DNA of 11,354 bases from Actinomycetota bacterium. GTDB taxonomy: Bacteria; Actinomycetota; Actinomycetes; Streptosporangiales; Streptosporangiaceae. The stretch covers positions 1-11,354 of the forward strand of contig QGUZ01000155.1 in the NCBI GenBank assembly GCA_003242605.1, written 5' to 3'. The notes under the pieces are model-generated. The model was not told the origin of the DNA and ran no database searches. It saw nothing but the letters and a program-made list of their open reading frames with translations. Both the position numbers and the translations under genes were made by a program. Positions 1-7,660 of this stretch are shown here, in pieces. Position 1 is the stretch's first letter. The number at the start of each line of letters is the position of its first letter.

Positions 1-145
1 CGGGCGCGGGGCGGGGGAGTGCTTGGGGGCCCCGGCCGCGCGCCGACGTGCCCCCCCGTCCCGGGCCGGTGAGCCCCCGGGGGGCCGGTGCCGGGGACAC
101 CCCCGCCGCTGCCGCAACCTGCGCGAGGGTGGGCTGATCTGCCAT
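1..145 (-). CDS. LacI-family regulator, N-terminus only (CebR/CelR-like?), possibly degenerate
   Basis: Read leftward from the ATG at 145-143, the protein begins MADQPTLAQVAAAAGVS, the opening of a LacI-type helix-turn-helix. A strong ribosome binding site, GAGGAG (156-151), sits five bases upstream. A perfect CebR/CelR box and a possible promoter lie just before it, so an autoregulated sugar or cellulose-utilisation repressor is a reasonable inference. The frame stays open to the window edge (48 codons). After GVSPA, however, the recognition-helix consensus TVSRVLNG is replaced by PAPRGLTG, with three prolines or alanines where a helix is needed. The following residues are mostly Gly, Pro, Arg and Ala. 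Alignment to the family stays gapless, and most changes look like A/T replaced by G/C. Either the gene is decayed, or this tract is badly sequenced. The start and family are fairly secure; function is not. Confidence 0.5.
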   Translation of the reverse strand, partial: MADQPTLAQVAAAAGVSPAPAPRGLTGPGRGGTSARGRGPQALPRPAP

Positions 146-166
146 GGACTCTCCTCGACGAAGGCG

Positions 167-180
167 TGGGAGCGCTCCCA
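167..180. promoter_or_regulatory. CebR/CelR box, perfect 14-bp palindrome
   Basis: The sequence TGGGAGCGCTCCCA is fully self-complementary. It is identical to the operator known for the LacI-family repressors CebR (Streptomyces) and CelR (Thermobifida), which release DNA on binding cello-oligosaccharides. It lies 21 bases before the ATG of the leftward LacI-like gene and just downstream of that gene's possible -10 box, so binding would cover the transcription start. Confidence 0.8.
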
Positions 181-182
181 AG

Positions 183-211
183 ACACTAGCACCGATTGCC
201 GCCGGTTTACA
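183..211 (-). promoter_or_regulatory. Possible promoter of the leftward LacI-like gene
   Basis: On the minus strand TGTAAA (211-206) and TAGTGT (188-183) are separated by 17 bases. The -10 is preceded by TGC, which resembles an extended -10. The CebR box starts two bases after the -10. The -35 match is weak, so the call rests mainly on position. Confidence 0.35.
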
Positions 212-272
212 GACATTGCGTTAAGAGGAATGTTCTAGGACCTTTTAGCGACGTTTCCAAACATTGGCGGAC

Positions 273-301
273 AAGCTTTTGAAAAGCTTCTTGTCAAGAA
301 G
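273..301. promoter_or_regulatory. Two overlapping perfect palindromes, possible operator
   Basis: AAGCTTTT-G-AAAAGCTT (273-289) has 8-base arms around one base. CTTCTTG-T-CAAGAAG (287-301) has 7-base arms around one base, and the two share three bases. They sit in an unusually AT-rich stretch (about 180-310) between the leftward LacI-like gene and the rightward HxlR gene. They could be a tandem operator for a LacI- or MarR-type protein, or alternative RNA hairpins. No known consensus was recognised. Confidence 0.5.
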
Positions 302-339
302 CGGGCCTAAGATCACGATGGGGATCCGGGAGGTCCCAT

Positions 340-622
340 GATCGAGCTCGTCCGCCGCCCCGCCGCGCGGCGCCCCCGGGCGACGCGTCCGCCCGCCCGG
401 TCCCGGCCCCGGCCCACCGGCGGGCCCGCCGCCGCCCGGCCGGCCCGGGCCGCACCGGTACGGCCTGCCGCACCGTGGCGCGGACCTGCGGCGCGGTCCG
501 GCGCGACGGCCCGCCCGGCAGCGGCCGCCCGCCTAGGCCGTCCCGCTCGCCCGCCGGTGCCGCGGCCCGCGCCGGCGCCGCCGAGCCGTACCGCGGCAGC
601 CCGCGGAGCCGTCCCGCCGAGC
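340..622. other. GC-saturated stretch with a doubtful reading frame
   Basis: About nine of ten bases here are G or C, above even the neighbouring genes. A rightward frame opens at ATG 338 after a good GGGAGG (328-333) and runs to TGA 623-625, giving 95 residues almost entirely Pro, Arg and Ala after the first few (MIELVRRP). No family is recognisable, and G/C is high at all codon positions, which is not how genuine genes here look. A decayed gene, a spacer or poor sequence are all possible. No convincing gene is called. Confidence 0.35.
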
Positions 623-663
623 TGATGAAAGACCCTGGTGGGACGCGGATTTGTGACAAGGGT

Positions 664-723
664 TTGACCATTAATAGGCACTTCCCACACCATTTGACGC
701 CCACGGGTGATGGAGGTGAGGCA
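664..723 (+). promoter_or_regulatory. Leader and ribosome binding site of the HxlR-type gene
   Basis: GC content drops between about 625 and 700. TTTGAC occurs twice, 30 bases apart (663-668 and 693-698); the first could be a -35 element, but no good -10 follows. GGAGG at 712-716 lies seven bases before GTG 724 and fixes that codon as the start. An in-frame ATG at 625 lacks a ribosome binding site. Confidence 0.4.
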
Positions 724-1740
724 GTGGGAACGGGGGCGGCCCTCCCCAGCGCGATCGGCCAGGCGCTTCTCGCGCTCGGCGATCAATGGACGCTGCTGAT
801 TCTGCAGCGCGGGCTCACCAAACAGGTGCGGCGGTTCGCCGACTGGCGGGACGAACTCGGCATGTCCGAGTCGGTGCTGTCCGCCCGGCTCAAGGAGATG
901 GTGGCCGGAGGGCTGCTCGAGCAGGTCGCCTACACCAGCGGCGGGACCCGCCACGAGTACCGGCTCACCCCGCGGGCCGCCGAGCTGTGGCCGATGCTGG
1001 TGGCGATCTGGTCGTGGGAGCGCACCTGGGTCCACCACCACGATCCGCCGCCCGACCTCATCCACCAGGTGTGCGGCGCCCGGGCCGACGTGGTGCTCGG
1101 CTGCGGGGCCTGCGGGACCGCGTTCGTCACCGCCCGCGACACCGCGACCGAGCGCGGCGCCGGGGCCACGTTCGCCCAGGTCGCGGTGGCCCGCCACCAC
1201 CGCAGGACGGTGCGCGAGCGGCTGCCCGACGACGCGCTGTCCTACCTGCCGGAGACGATGACGATCCTCGGCGACCGGTGGAGCACCGTGGTGCTCGCCG
1301 CCGCCTTCCTCGGCATCCGGCGGTTCGCCGACTTCCAGGCCGAGCTGGGCATCGCCCCCTCGGTGCTCAGCGACCGGCTGCGCCGGTTCGTCGAGGCCGA
1401 CGTGCTCGTCCGGGAGCCGACCCCGAGCGCGCGGCCGCAGTACCGCCTCACCGACAAAGGGCTGTCGTTCTTCCCGGTGTTCGCGTTCCTCGTCGACTGG
1501 GCCCGGCGCTGGTACACGGGCGCGCCCGGCACCGAGCTGACGATCCGGCACACCGGCTGCGGGTCGGTGCTCGTGCCGGTGCTGCGCTGCACCGCGTGCG
1601 GCCGGGTCATGGAGCGCGACGCCGTACGCTTCGATCTCGATCCGCCCGGGCACCGGTCCGCGGACGCCGAGCCCTGCCCGGCGGCGGCGGGACGGCGCCG
1701 GTGCCGGCGGGGCCGCGCGGCCACCGGGCGCCGGGCCTGA
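724..1740 (+). CDS. Tandem-domain HxlR-family transcriptional regulator
   Basis: This 338-residue protein contains two complete HxlR units, whereas a typical HxlR regulator has one of about 110-150 residues. Unit 1 has a winged helix at about residues 8-100 (ALGDQWTLLIL, then FADWRDELGMSESVLSARLKEM), and unit 2 at about 172-265 (ILGDRWSTVVL, FADFQAELGIAPSVLSDRL). Each winged helix is followed by a Cys motif with identical spacing, H-x2-C-x9-C-x2-C (residues 114-130 and 276-292), which looks like a small metal-binding knuckle. The protein probably binds DNA as an intramolecular pseudo-dimer; its ligand is unknown. The last 30 residues are Arg-rich. GTG 724 was chosen for its GGAGG and because homology starts there. 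It ends seven bases from the stop of the convergent zinc exporter. Confidence 0.85.
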   Translation: MGTGAALPSAIGQALLALGDQWTLLILQRGLTKQVRRFADWRDELGMSESVLSARLKEMVAGGLLEQVAYTSGGTRHEYRLTPRAAELWPMLVAIWSWERTWVHHHDPPPDLIHQVCGARADVVLGCGACGTAFVTARDTATERGAGATFAQVAVARHHRRTVRERLPDDALSYLPETMTILGDRWSTVVLAAAFLGIRRFADFQAELGIAPSVLSDRLRRFVEADVLVREPTPSARPQYRLTDKGLSFFPVFAFLVDWARRWYTGAPGTELTIRHTGCGSVLVPVLRCTACGRVMERDAVRFDLDPPGHRSADAEPCPAAAGRRRCRRGRAATGRRA

Positions 1741-1747
1741 CCGGGCG

Positions 1748-2974
1748 TCAGTCGTCCTCGTCCCGGGTGTGCACGGGGCCGTGCGGCCGGGCACAGTGCG
1801 GTTCCTCGGCCGCGTCGCCGATCCGGCCGATGCTGAGCAGCCGCGCCGGGGCGTGGTCCACCTGCAGCGTGGTGTGCTCGATGCCGTACTCGTCGTGCAC
1901 CATGCGCTCGGCCGCGAGCCGTACGGCGTGGCAGTCCACGCCGGGCTCGACGAGGATGTGCGCCGACAGCGCGGGGTAGCCCGAGGTGACCTCCCAGATG
2001 TGCAGGTCGTGCACCTCGACCACGTGCTCGAGCGCGGCGGTGCGGCGGCCGATCTCGGCCGGGTTCATGCCGGCGGGCGCGGCCTCCATGATGATCCGGG
2101 CGGCGTCGCGGACCAGGGCCCAGCCGGACTTGAGCATGAGCGCGGCGACGACGAGCGCGGCGATCGCGTCGGCCCGCGTCCACCCGGTGAGCCAGATGAC
2201 CACGCCGGCGGCGGTGGTGCCGATGAACGCGTACAGGTCGGTGAGGATGTGCTGGAACGCGCCCTCGACGTTGAGGCTGGCGCGGTTCGCCCGGTTGAGC
2301 AGCAGCGTGGCGACGACGTTCACCACGATCCCGGCCGCGCCCGCGGCGACCACGAGCGGCGCGTCCACGTCGGGCGGGGCGACGAGGCGGTGCACGCCCT
2401 CGTAGCCGAAGTAGCCGCCGAGCAGCAGCAGCGTGGTGCCGTTGAGCTGGGCGGAGATGATCTCGGCGCGCTTGAGCCCGTAGGTGAAGCCGCCCTGCGG
2501 CGGCCGGGCGGCGATCCGCATCGCGACGAGGGCGAAGACGATCGCGGCCGCATCGGTGAGCATGTGCCCGGCGTCGGTGATCAGCGCGAGCGAGTGGGCG
2601 ATGACGCCGACGACGACCTCGACCACCATGTAGCCGACGATGAGGATCAGCGCGGCGGTCAGGTAGCGGCGGTCGGCGTCGGCGCTGATCGCGTGGGCGT
2701 GGGGGCCCTGCCCATGGCCGTGCCCGTCCCTGTGCCCGTGGCCGTGCCCGTGGCCGTGCCCGTCCCTGTGCCCGTGGCCGTGCCCATCGTTGTGCCCGTC
2801 GCCGTGCCCCCGGCGGCGCCGGAACGGCAGGCCGAACCGGCGGCGCCCTCCGCGGCCGCCGCCGCGCCGGTCGTCCACGGACCCGGCCGCCGGCCGGGCC
2901 GGGCGCTCCTCCGCGGCGTCGCGGCCGCCCGTCCGGTCCCGGCGCGGGTCCGCCAGGGGGGATCGCTCACCCAT
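1748..2974 (-). CDS. CDF-family zinc (divalent cation) efflux transporter with His-rich N-terminus
   Basis: This 408-residue protein belongs to the cation diffusion facilitator family (ZitB/CzcD type), inner-membrane antiporters that export Zn2+ in exchange for protons. Six membrane segments span about residues 104-290. The transport site is of the His-Asp/His-Asp type: H137-M-L-T-D141 in the second helix and H242-I-L-T-D246 in the fifth, the arrangement linked to zinc. A cytoplasmic metallochaperone-like domain (about 296-375) contains VHDLHIWEVTSGYPALSAHI. Residues 1-56 are Arg-rich, and 57-95 form a His-Gly-Asp tract that probably binds metal. Its start overlaps the arsR stop by 8 bases (ATGGGTGA), so the two genes are very likely co-transcribed and translationally coupled under the Zn sensor. 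Metal specificity is inferred from motifs and neighbour. Confidence 0.92.
   Translation of the reverse strand: MGERSPLADPRRDRTGGRDAAEERPARPAAGSVDDRRGGGRGGRRRFGLPFRRRRGHGDGHNDGHGHGHRDGHGHGHGHGHRDGHGHGQGPHAHAISADADRRYLTAALILIVGYMVVEVVVGVIAHSLALITDAGHMLTDAAAIVFALVAMRIAARPPQGGFTYGLKRAEIISAQLNGTTLLLLGGYFGYEGVHRLVAPPDVDAPLVVAAGAAGIVVNVVATLLLNRANRASLNVEGAFQHILTDLYAFIGTTAAGVVIWLTGWTRADAIAALVVAALMLKSGWALVRDAARIIMEAAPAGMNPAEIGRRTAALEHVVEVHDLHIWEVTSGYPALSAHILVEPGVDCHAVRLAAERMVHDEYGIEHTTLQVDHAPARLLSIGRIGDAAEEPHCARPHGPVHTRDEDD
2716..2787. repeat. 36-bp tandem duplication in the His-rich coding region
   Basis: Two 36-base copies (2716-2751 and 2752-2787) differ at a single base and sit inside a longer 6-base GHG-coding pattern (about 2700-2815). 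On the minus strand each copy encodes a 12-residue block of alternating Gly-His with one Arg-Asp. The repeat is in frame, so copy-number change would lengthen or shorten the His tail without breaking the transporter. Confidence 0.8.
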
Positions 2975-3383
2975 CGCCCCGCCCCCCGGCGTCCCCGTCG
3001 CCGTGGCGCAGGTGGGTGATGGCGAGGTCGAAGAGCATGCGCACGTGCGAGTCGGCGAGCCGGTAGTAGGCCATCCGGCCGGCGCGCCGTACCTTCACCA
3101 CCCGGTGCATGCGCAGCAGGCGCAGGGCATGGGAGGCGGCGGACATGCTCTGGCCGGTCGCCGCGGCGAGGTCGCACACGCACATCTCGCCGCCCTCGAG
3201 CAGTGCGGTGAGCAGCCGCAGCCGGCCCGGGTCCGCGAGCAGCGAGAACACCTGGGCCAGCTCCTGCACGGCGTCGTCCGGCGGCATCACCTTGCGCACC
3301 GCGGCCACGCGCTCGGCGTCGACGACCGGCGCGGTGCAGGAGTCGGTGGGGAGCGAGACGACGACGTTTGAACGATCATTCAC
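2967..3383 (-). CDS. ArsR/SmtB-family zinc-responsive repressor
   Basis: This 138-residue winged-helix sensor has the family core LLADPGRLRLLTALL, the CVCDL motif (residues 68-72) and a recognition helix in QSMSAASHALRLLR (78-91). It carries the complete alpha-5 zinc site D111-x-H113-x10-H124-x2-H127 known from SmtB and CzrA. It also has C16, C68 and C70, which resemble the alpha-3N site of CadC. Apo-protein would repress, and Zn2+ would release it. Start: GTG 3383-3381 begins seven bases after a good TATACT, implying a leaderless message. The longer frame from ATG 3431 would run through the promoter and is unlikely. It overlaps the downstream CDF gene by 8 bases, so sensor and pump form one unit. 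Confidence 0.88.
   Translation of the reverse strand: MNDRSNVVVSLPTDSCTAPVVDAERVAAVRKVMPPDDAVQELAQVFSLLADPGRLRLLTALLEGGEMCVCDLAAATGQSMSAASHALRLLRMHRVVKVRRAGRMAYYRLADSHVRMLFDLAITHLRHGDGDAGGRGDG
3369..3382. promoter_or_regulatory. SmtB/CzrA-type operator over the arsR start
   Basis: TGAACGATCATTCA is a 14-base near-palindrome (one mismatched pair) of the TGAA-N6-TTCA form bound by ArsR/SmtB repressors. It overlaps the arsR GTG start codon and the predicted transcription start, which suits autorepression. TTGAAC at its left edge could also serve as a plus-strand -35. Confidence 0.6.
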
Positions 3384-3390
3384 ATGTTCG

Positions 3391-3420
3391 AGTATAGAAA
3401 CGATATCCCGAGGAGGACAA
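3391..3420 (-). promoter_or_regulatory. arsR-CDF promoter
   Basis: On the minus strand TTGTCC (3420-3415) and TATACT (3396-3391) are 18 bases apart, a strong housekeeping-sigma match. Transcription should begin about seven bases later, almost on GTG 3383, so the message would be leaderless. Confidence 0.65.
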
Positions 3421-3422
3421 GG

Positions 3423-3503
3423 ATGTCGCATATATGGCTATCGCTGGTTGTTGATACATGTTTGAGATATTTCCTCCTTATATGTCCGCTATGTCGAGCG
3501 TGA
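3423..3503 (+). CDS. Possible 26-residue micro-ORF with CxxC, upstream of csoR
   Basis: AGGAGG (3411-3416) lies six bases before ATG 3423. The frame ends at TGA 3501-3503. The predicted peptide is hydrophobic (IWLSLVV, RYFLLICPLC) with Cys at 13, 21 and 24, the last two forming CPLC. A plus-strand promoter is possible: TTGAAC (3368-3373), 19 bases, TATAGA (3393-3398). It could be a membrane micropeptide or a leader peptide for the copper operon. Against it, the codons (ATA, CTA, TTG, TGT) are rare in this genome, and the AGGAGG overlaps the arsR -35 on the other strand. It may therefore be only AT-rich promoter DNA. Confidence 0.25.
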   Translation: MSHIWLSLVVDTCLRYFLLICPLCRA

Positions 3504-3537
3504 GGGAGGTCACGCGGCGGGGCGGTGCCCGAGGGAA

Positions 3538-3552
3538 TACCCTAGGGGGGTA
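3538..3552. promoter_or_regulatory. csoR: CsoR operator of the copper operon
   Basis: TACCCTAGGGGGGTA is an imperfect inverted repeat of the TACCC...GGGTA type bound by actinobacterial CsoR. It lies 115 bases before csoR. TACCCT inside it fits the loose actinobacterial -10 (TAnnnT), so Cu(I)-free CsoR would block the promoter of csoR-copZ-copA. Confidence 0.65.
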
Positions 3553-3566
3553 GGGTGTTGTGCCGA

Positions 3567-3594
3567 GATACCGCGGCCCGGGCGGGGCGGTATC
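3567..3594. promoter_or_regulatory. Hairpin or second inverted repeat in the csoR leader
   Basis: GATACCGC (3567-3574) and GCGGTATC (3587-3594) are perfect 8-base arms around a 12-base GC-rich loop that holds the smaller palindrome GCCCGGGC. It lies between the CsoR operator and the csoR start. It may be a stabilising or attenuating RNA stem, or a second protein site. Confidence 0.5.
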
Positions 3595-3666
3595 GGGGGC
3601 CCGCCTCGCCCGGTTCCCGCGCGGAGGCGTGGTGCCGAGGGCGCCGGGAACGGGGGGAGCAGGCGG

Positions 3667-3948
3667 ATGGTTGGATACACGAAGGCGAAGGAAGACCACC
3701 TCAGGCGGTTGCGGCGCATCGAGGGCCAGGTCCGTGGCCTGCAGCGGATGGTGGAGAACGACGCGTACTGCATCGACGTTCTCACCCAGGTGTCGGCCGC
3801 GAGCCGGGCGCTGCAGGCGTTCGCCCTGGAGCTGCTGGAGCAGCACATGGCGCACTGCGTGGCCGAGGCCGCGGCCAAGGGCGGCGCCGAGGCCGACGAG
3901 AAGATCAAGGAGGCGTCCGCCGCCATCGCCCGCCTGGTCCGCTCCTGA
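3667..3948 (+). CDS. csoR: Copper-sensing repressor CsoR
   Basis: This 93-residue all-helical protein belongs to the CsoR/RcnR (DUF156) family. The family signature is clear: RRLRRIEGQVRGLQRMVE (13-30), then YCIDVLTQV. The Cu(I) ligands of characterised CsoR are all present: C35, H60 and C64 (in EQHMAHC). The apo-tetramer binds the TACCC...GGGTA site upstream and dissociates on Cu(I) binding, turning on the copper efflux genes that follow. GGGGGGAG (3652-3659) precedes the ATG by seven bases. copZ and copA follow on the same strand, and length is normal for the family. The Cys-His-Cys set separates it from nickel RcnR, formaldehyde FrmR and sulfide CstR relatives. Confidence 0.93.
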   Translation: MVGYTKAKEDHLRRLRRIEGQVRGLQRMVENDAYCIDVLTQVSAASRALQAFALELLEQHMAHCVAEAAAKGGAEADEKIKEASAAIARLVRS

Positions 3949-4034
3949 CCGGCCGCGACCGGGCCCGCGCAGCGAACGTCGGGGCGGGGACCGGCCCCCG
4001 GCCCGCCCCGGAACACATGGGAGGTTTCACCGTC

Positions 4035-4247
4035 ATGGCGATCACCAGCACCTACACCGTCAAGGGCATGACCTGCGGCCACTGCGTGCGTTCGGTCGAG
4101 GAGGAGGTCGGCGAGGTCCCCGGCGTCACCGGCGTCGAGGTCGAGCTGGAGACCGGCCGGCTCACCGTGCACAGCGAGGCCCCCGTCGCCGTCGAGCTGA
4201 TCGAGGCCGCCGTCAAGGAGGCCGGCTACGAGCTCGTGGCCGGCTGA
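4035..4247 (+). CDS. copZ: Copper chaperone CopZ (HMA domain)
   Basis: This 70-residue single heavy-metal-associated domain has the Cu(I)-binding motif G-M-T-C-G-H-C at residues 11-17 and a beta-alpha-beta-beta-alpha-beta pattern ending in EAGYELVAG. It carries Cu(I) in the cytoplasm and hands it to CopA, and possibly to CsoR. GGGAGG (4019-4024) stands ten bases before ATG 4035. An ATG at 4017 overlaps that ribosome site and is less likely. It lies 86 bases after csoR and is probably in the same transcript. Length and motif are standard for the family. Confidence 0.93.
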   Translation: MAITSTYTVKGMTCGHCVRSVEEEVGEVPGVTGVEVELETGRLTVHSEAPVAVELIEAAVKEAGYELVAG

Positions 4248-4328
4248 CCGCGGGGCCGCCGCGGCCGCGCCGGCGCCCGCCGCCGGGTGCCCGCGGCCGC
4301 CACCCCGCGGGGCGGACGAGGAGGTGCG

Positions 4329-4510
4329 ATGAGGATCGCGACGACGGGCCGCGGCACCGGCCACGCCCCGATCCCGGGGGCGGGGTACGGCGCTGCCGCC
4401 CTGACCGGCGGCACCCCGGCCGGACCGGGCCGCCGGGCCACCGGCGACCATACGGCGGGCGCGCCCCACGGCCCCGCCGCCCATGGCCGTCCATCCGGAG
4501 AGGAGGAGTG

Positions 4511-4511
<1 letters not shown>
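4329..4511 (+). CDS. Possible 60-residue ORF between copZ and copA
   Basis: AGGAGG (4319-4324) lies four bases before ATG 4329. The frame closes with TGA 4509-4511, overlapping the copA ATG by one base (TGATG), a typical translational-coupling arrangement. The predicted product is rich in Gly, Ala, Pro and Thr, has several scattered His, no Cys and no recognisable domain. It may be a real small protein, or a translated leader whose only role is to feed ribosomes to copA. The low-complexity composition means it could also be chance in GC-rich DNA. A 263-base gap inside a copper operon would otherwise be unexplained. Confidence 0.35.
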
Positions 4512-6866
<2,355 letters not shown>

Positions 6867-6868
<2 letters not shown>

Positions 6869-6890
6869 CCACCGCGCGAGAACGGTGGTC
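6867..6890 (+). terminator. Hairpin terminator after copA
   Basis: GACCACCG and CGGTGGTC form a perfect 8-base stem with the 8-base loop CGCGAGAA, starting inside the copA stop codon. No T-tract follows, as is common in actinobacteria. It probably ends the copper operon. Confidence 0.6.
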
Positions 6891-6896
6891 TACGAC

Positions 6897-6978
6897 GAGA
6901 GCACCGCTCTTGCATTCCGGGGCCACCTCGTGAGATCGTCGCTCTGAACCGAGAGCACCGATCTCGCGAGGTGGTCCC
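6897..6978. repeat. Long inverted repeat with flanking direct repeats, covering a ribosome site
   Basis: Arms at 6919-6945 and 6952-6978 pair at 23 of 27 positions around the loop GAACCG. The right arm ends on the base before ATG 6979 and contains GAGGTGG (6968-6974), the only ribosome-site candidate, which pairs exactly with CCACCTC (6923-6929). A 17-base direct repeat (6897-6913 and 6951-6967, 15 matches, starting GAGAGCACCG) adds a second, smaller hairpin, AGAGC-ACC-GCTCT (6898-6910). It could be an operator, a translational switch or a dispersed repeat. Confidence 0.7.
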
Positions 6979-7503
6979 ATGCCCTCCCGGCTCCTCTACT
7001 CCGGTCCTCCGCCGGAGGTCCTCTACCGCGAGTACGCCGCCCGGGGGCGGGTGGACCGCGACGCCCAGCTCCTGTCCACGGCGAGTCGCATCGTCGGCCA
7101 TCCGCCCGAGCGGGTGTGGGAGCTGCTCGCCGACCCGCCCGGCTGGCCGTCGTGGGCGGCGAACGTGCGCGTCACCGCGTTCGACGGGGTGTGCCCCGGC
7201 GCCCGCTTCCGGTGGCGGCTGAACGGCGTGGCGATCCGGTCCCGCTTCGCCGTGGTCCGGCCGGGCCGCGAGCTCACCTGGACCGGCGCGTTCCTGTGGT
7301 TCCGGGCCGTGGACCGGCACGTGCTCGAGCCGGTCGGGGGGCACGCCACTCGGGTCACGATCGAGGAGTCGCTCGCCGGCCCGCTGCTCCCGCTGCTCTA
7401 CGGCGCGGCCCGGCTGCGCGCCAACCACGAGCGCTGGCTCGCCGACCTCGCCGCCGCCCTCGACGCCCGGCCGGTACGGCGGGCCGGGCCGGCCGGCGAG
7501 TGA
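6979..7503 (+). CDS. SRPBCC-fold (polyketide cyclase/START-like) protein
   Basis: The 174-residue protein has the SRPBCC helix-grip pattern: a first strand and helix in STASRIVGHPPERVWELLADPPGWPSWA (34-60), beta strands with PGARFRWRLNG and GRELTWTGAF, then VTIEESLAG and a long final helix (about 138-162) that would cap a hydrophobic pocket. Relatives bind lipids, aromatics or polyketides, and many have unknown ligands. No catalytic residues can be assigned. The start at 6979 is supported by GAGGTGG just upstream, but that site is buried in a strong inverted repeat, which suggests regulated translation. It stands alone between the copper operon and the MerR module, with no evident functional link to either. 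Confidence 0.75.
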   Translation: MPSRLLYSGPPPEVLYREYAARGRVDRDAQLLSTASRIVGHPPERVWELLADPPGWPSWAANVRVTAFDGVCPGARFRWRLNGVAIRSRFAVVRPGRELTWTGAFLWFRAVDRHVLEPVGGHATRVTIEESLAGPLLPLLYGAARLRANHERWLADLAAALDARPVRRAGPAGE

Positions 7504-7623
7504 GGTGCTCGATCCCGCTTCCCCGTGGGCGCGGCTGTTCACTCCGCTCATCGCCCGGCGATCGACCCCGCTCCCGCGCCGATCGCTCAGCGGTCGCCCC
7601 TGCCTCGACCCATCGCCCGGTGT

Positions 7624-7654
7624 TTGACCTTGACGTAACGTCAACGTTTTCACT
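7624..7654 (+). promoter_or_regulatory. MerR-type promoter with operator in a 19-bp spacer
   Basis: TTGACC (7624-7629) and TTCACT (7649-7654) are 19 bases apart, the over-long spacing typical of MerR-activated promoters. The spacer holds the perfect palindrome TTGACGT-A-ACGTCAA (7630-7644), the operator form common for actinobacterial MerR genes. Transcription would start about seven bases later, on ATG 7661. Confidence 0.75.
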
Positions 7655-7660
7655 GTCGGC

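Noticed and set aside
625..723. Start of the HxlR gene at ATG 625
   Set aside because: It has no ribosome site, the added residues do not resemble the family, and GTG 724 has GGAGG at good spacing.
313..1794. Long leftward 493-codon frame opposite the HxlR gene
   Set aside because: Composition is Arg/Gly/Pro/His-rich with no family pattern. It mirrors the HxlR coding strand, and long antisense frames are expected at this GC content.
2700..2815. CRISPR-like or noncoding repeat array
   Set aside because: The short periodic units are in frame and encode the His-Gly tail of the transporter, and there are no spacers.
3384..3431. Longer N-terminus for the ArsR gene from ATG 3431
   Set aside because: The 16 extra codons lie over the -10 and -35 elements and have no ribosome site. 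GTG 3383 fits a leaderless start.
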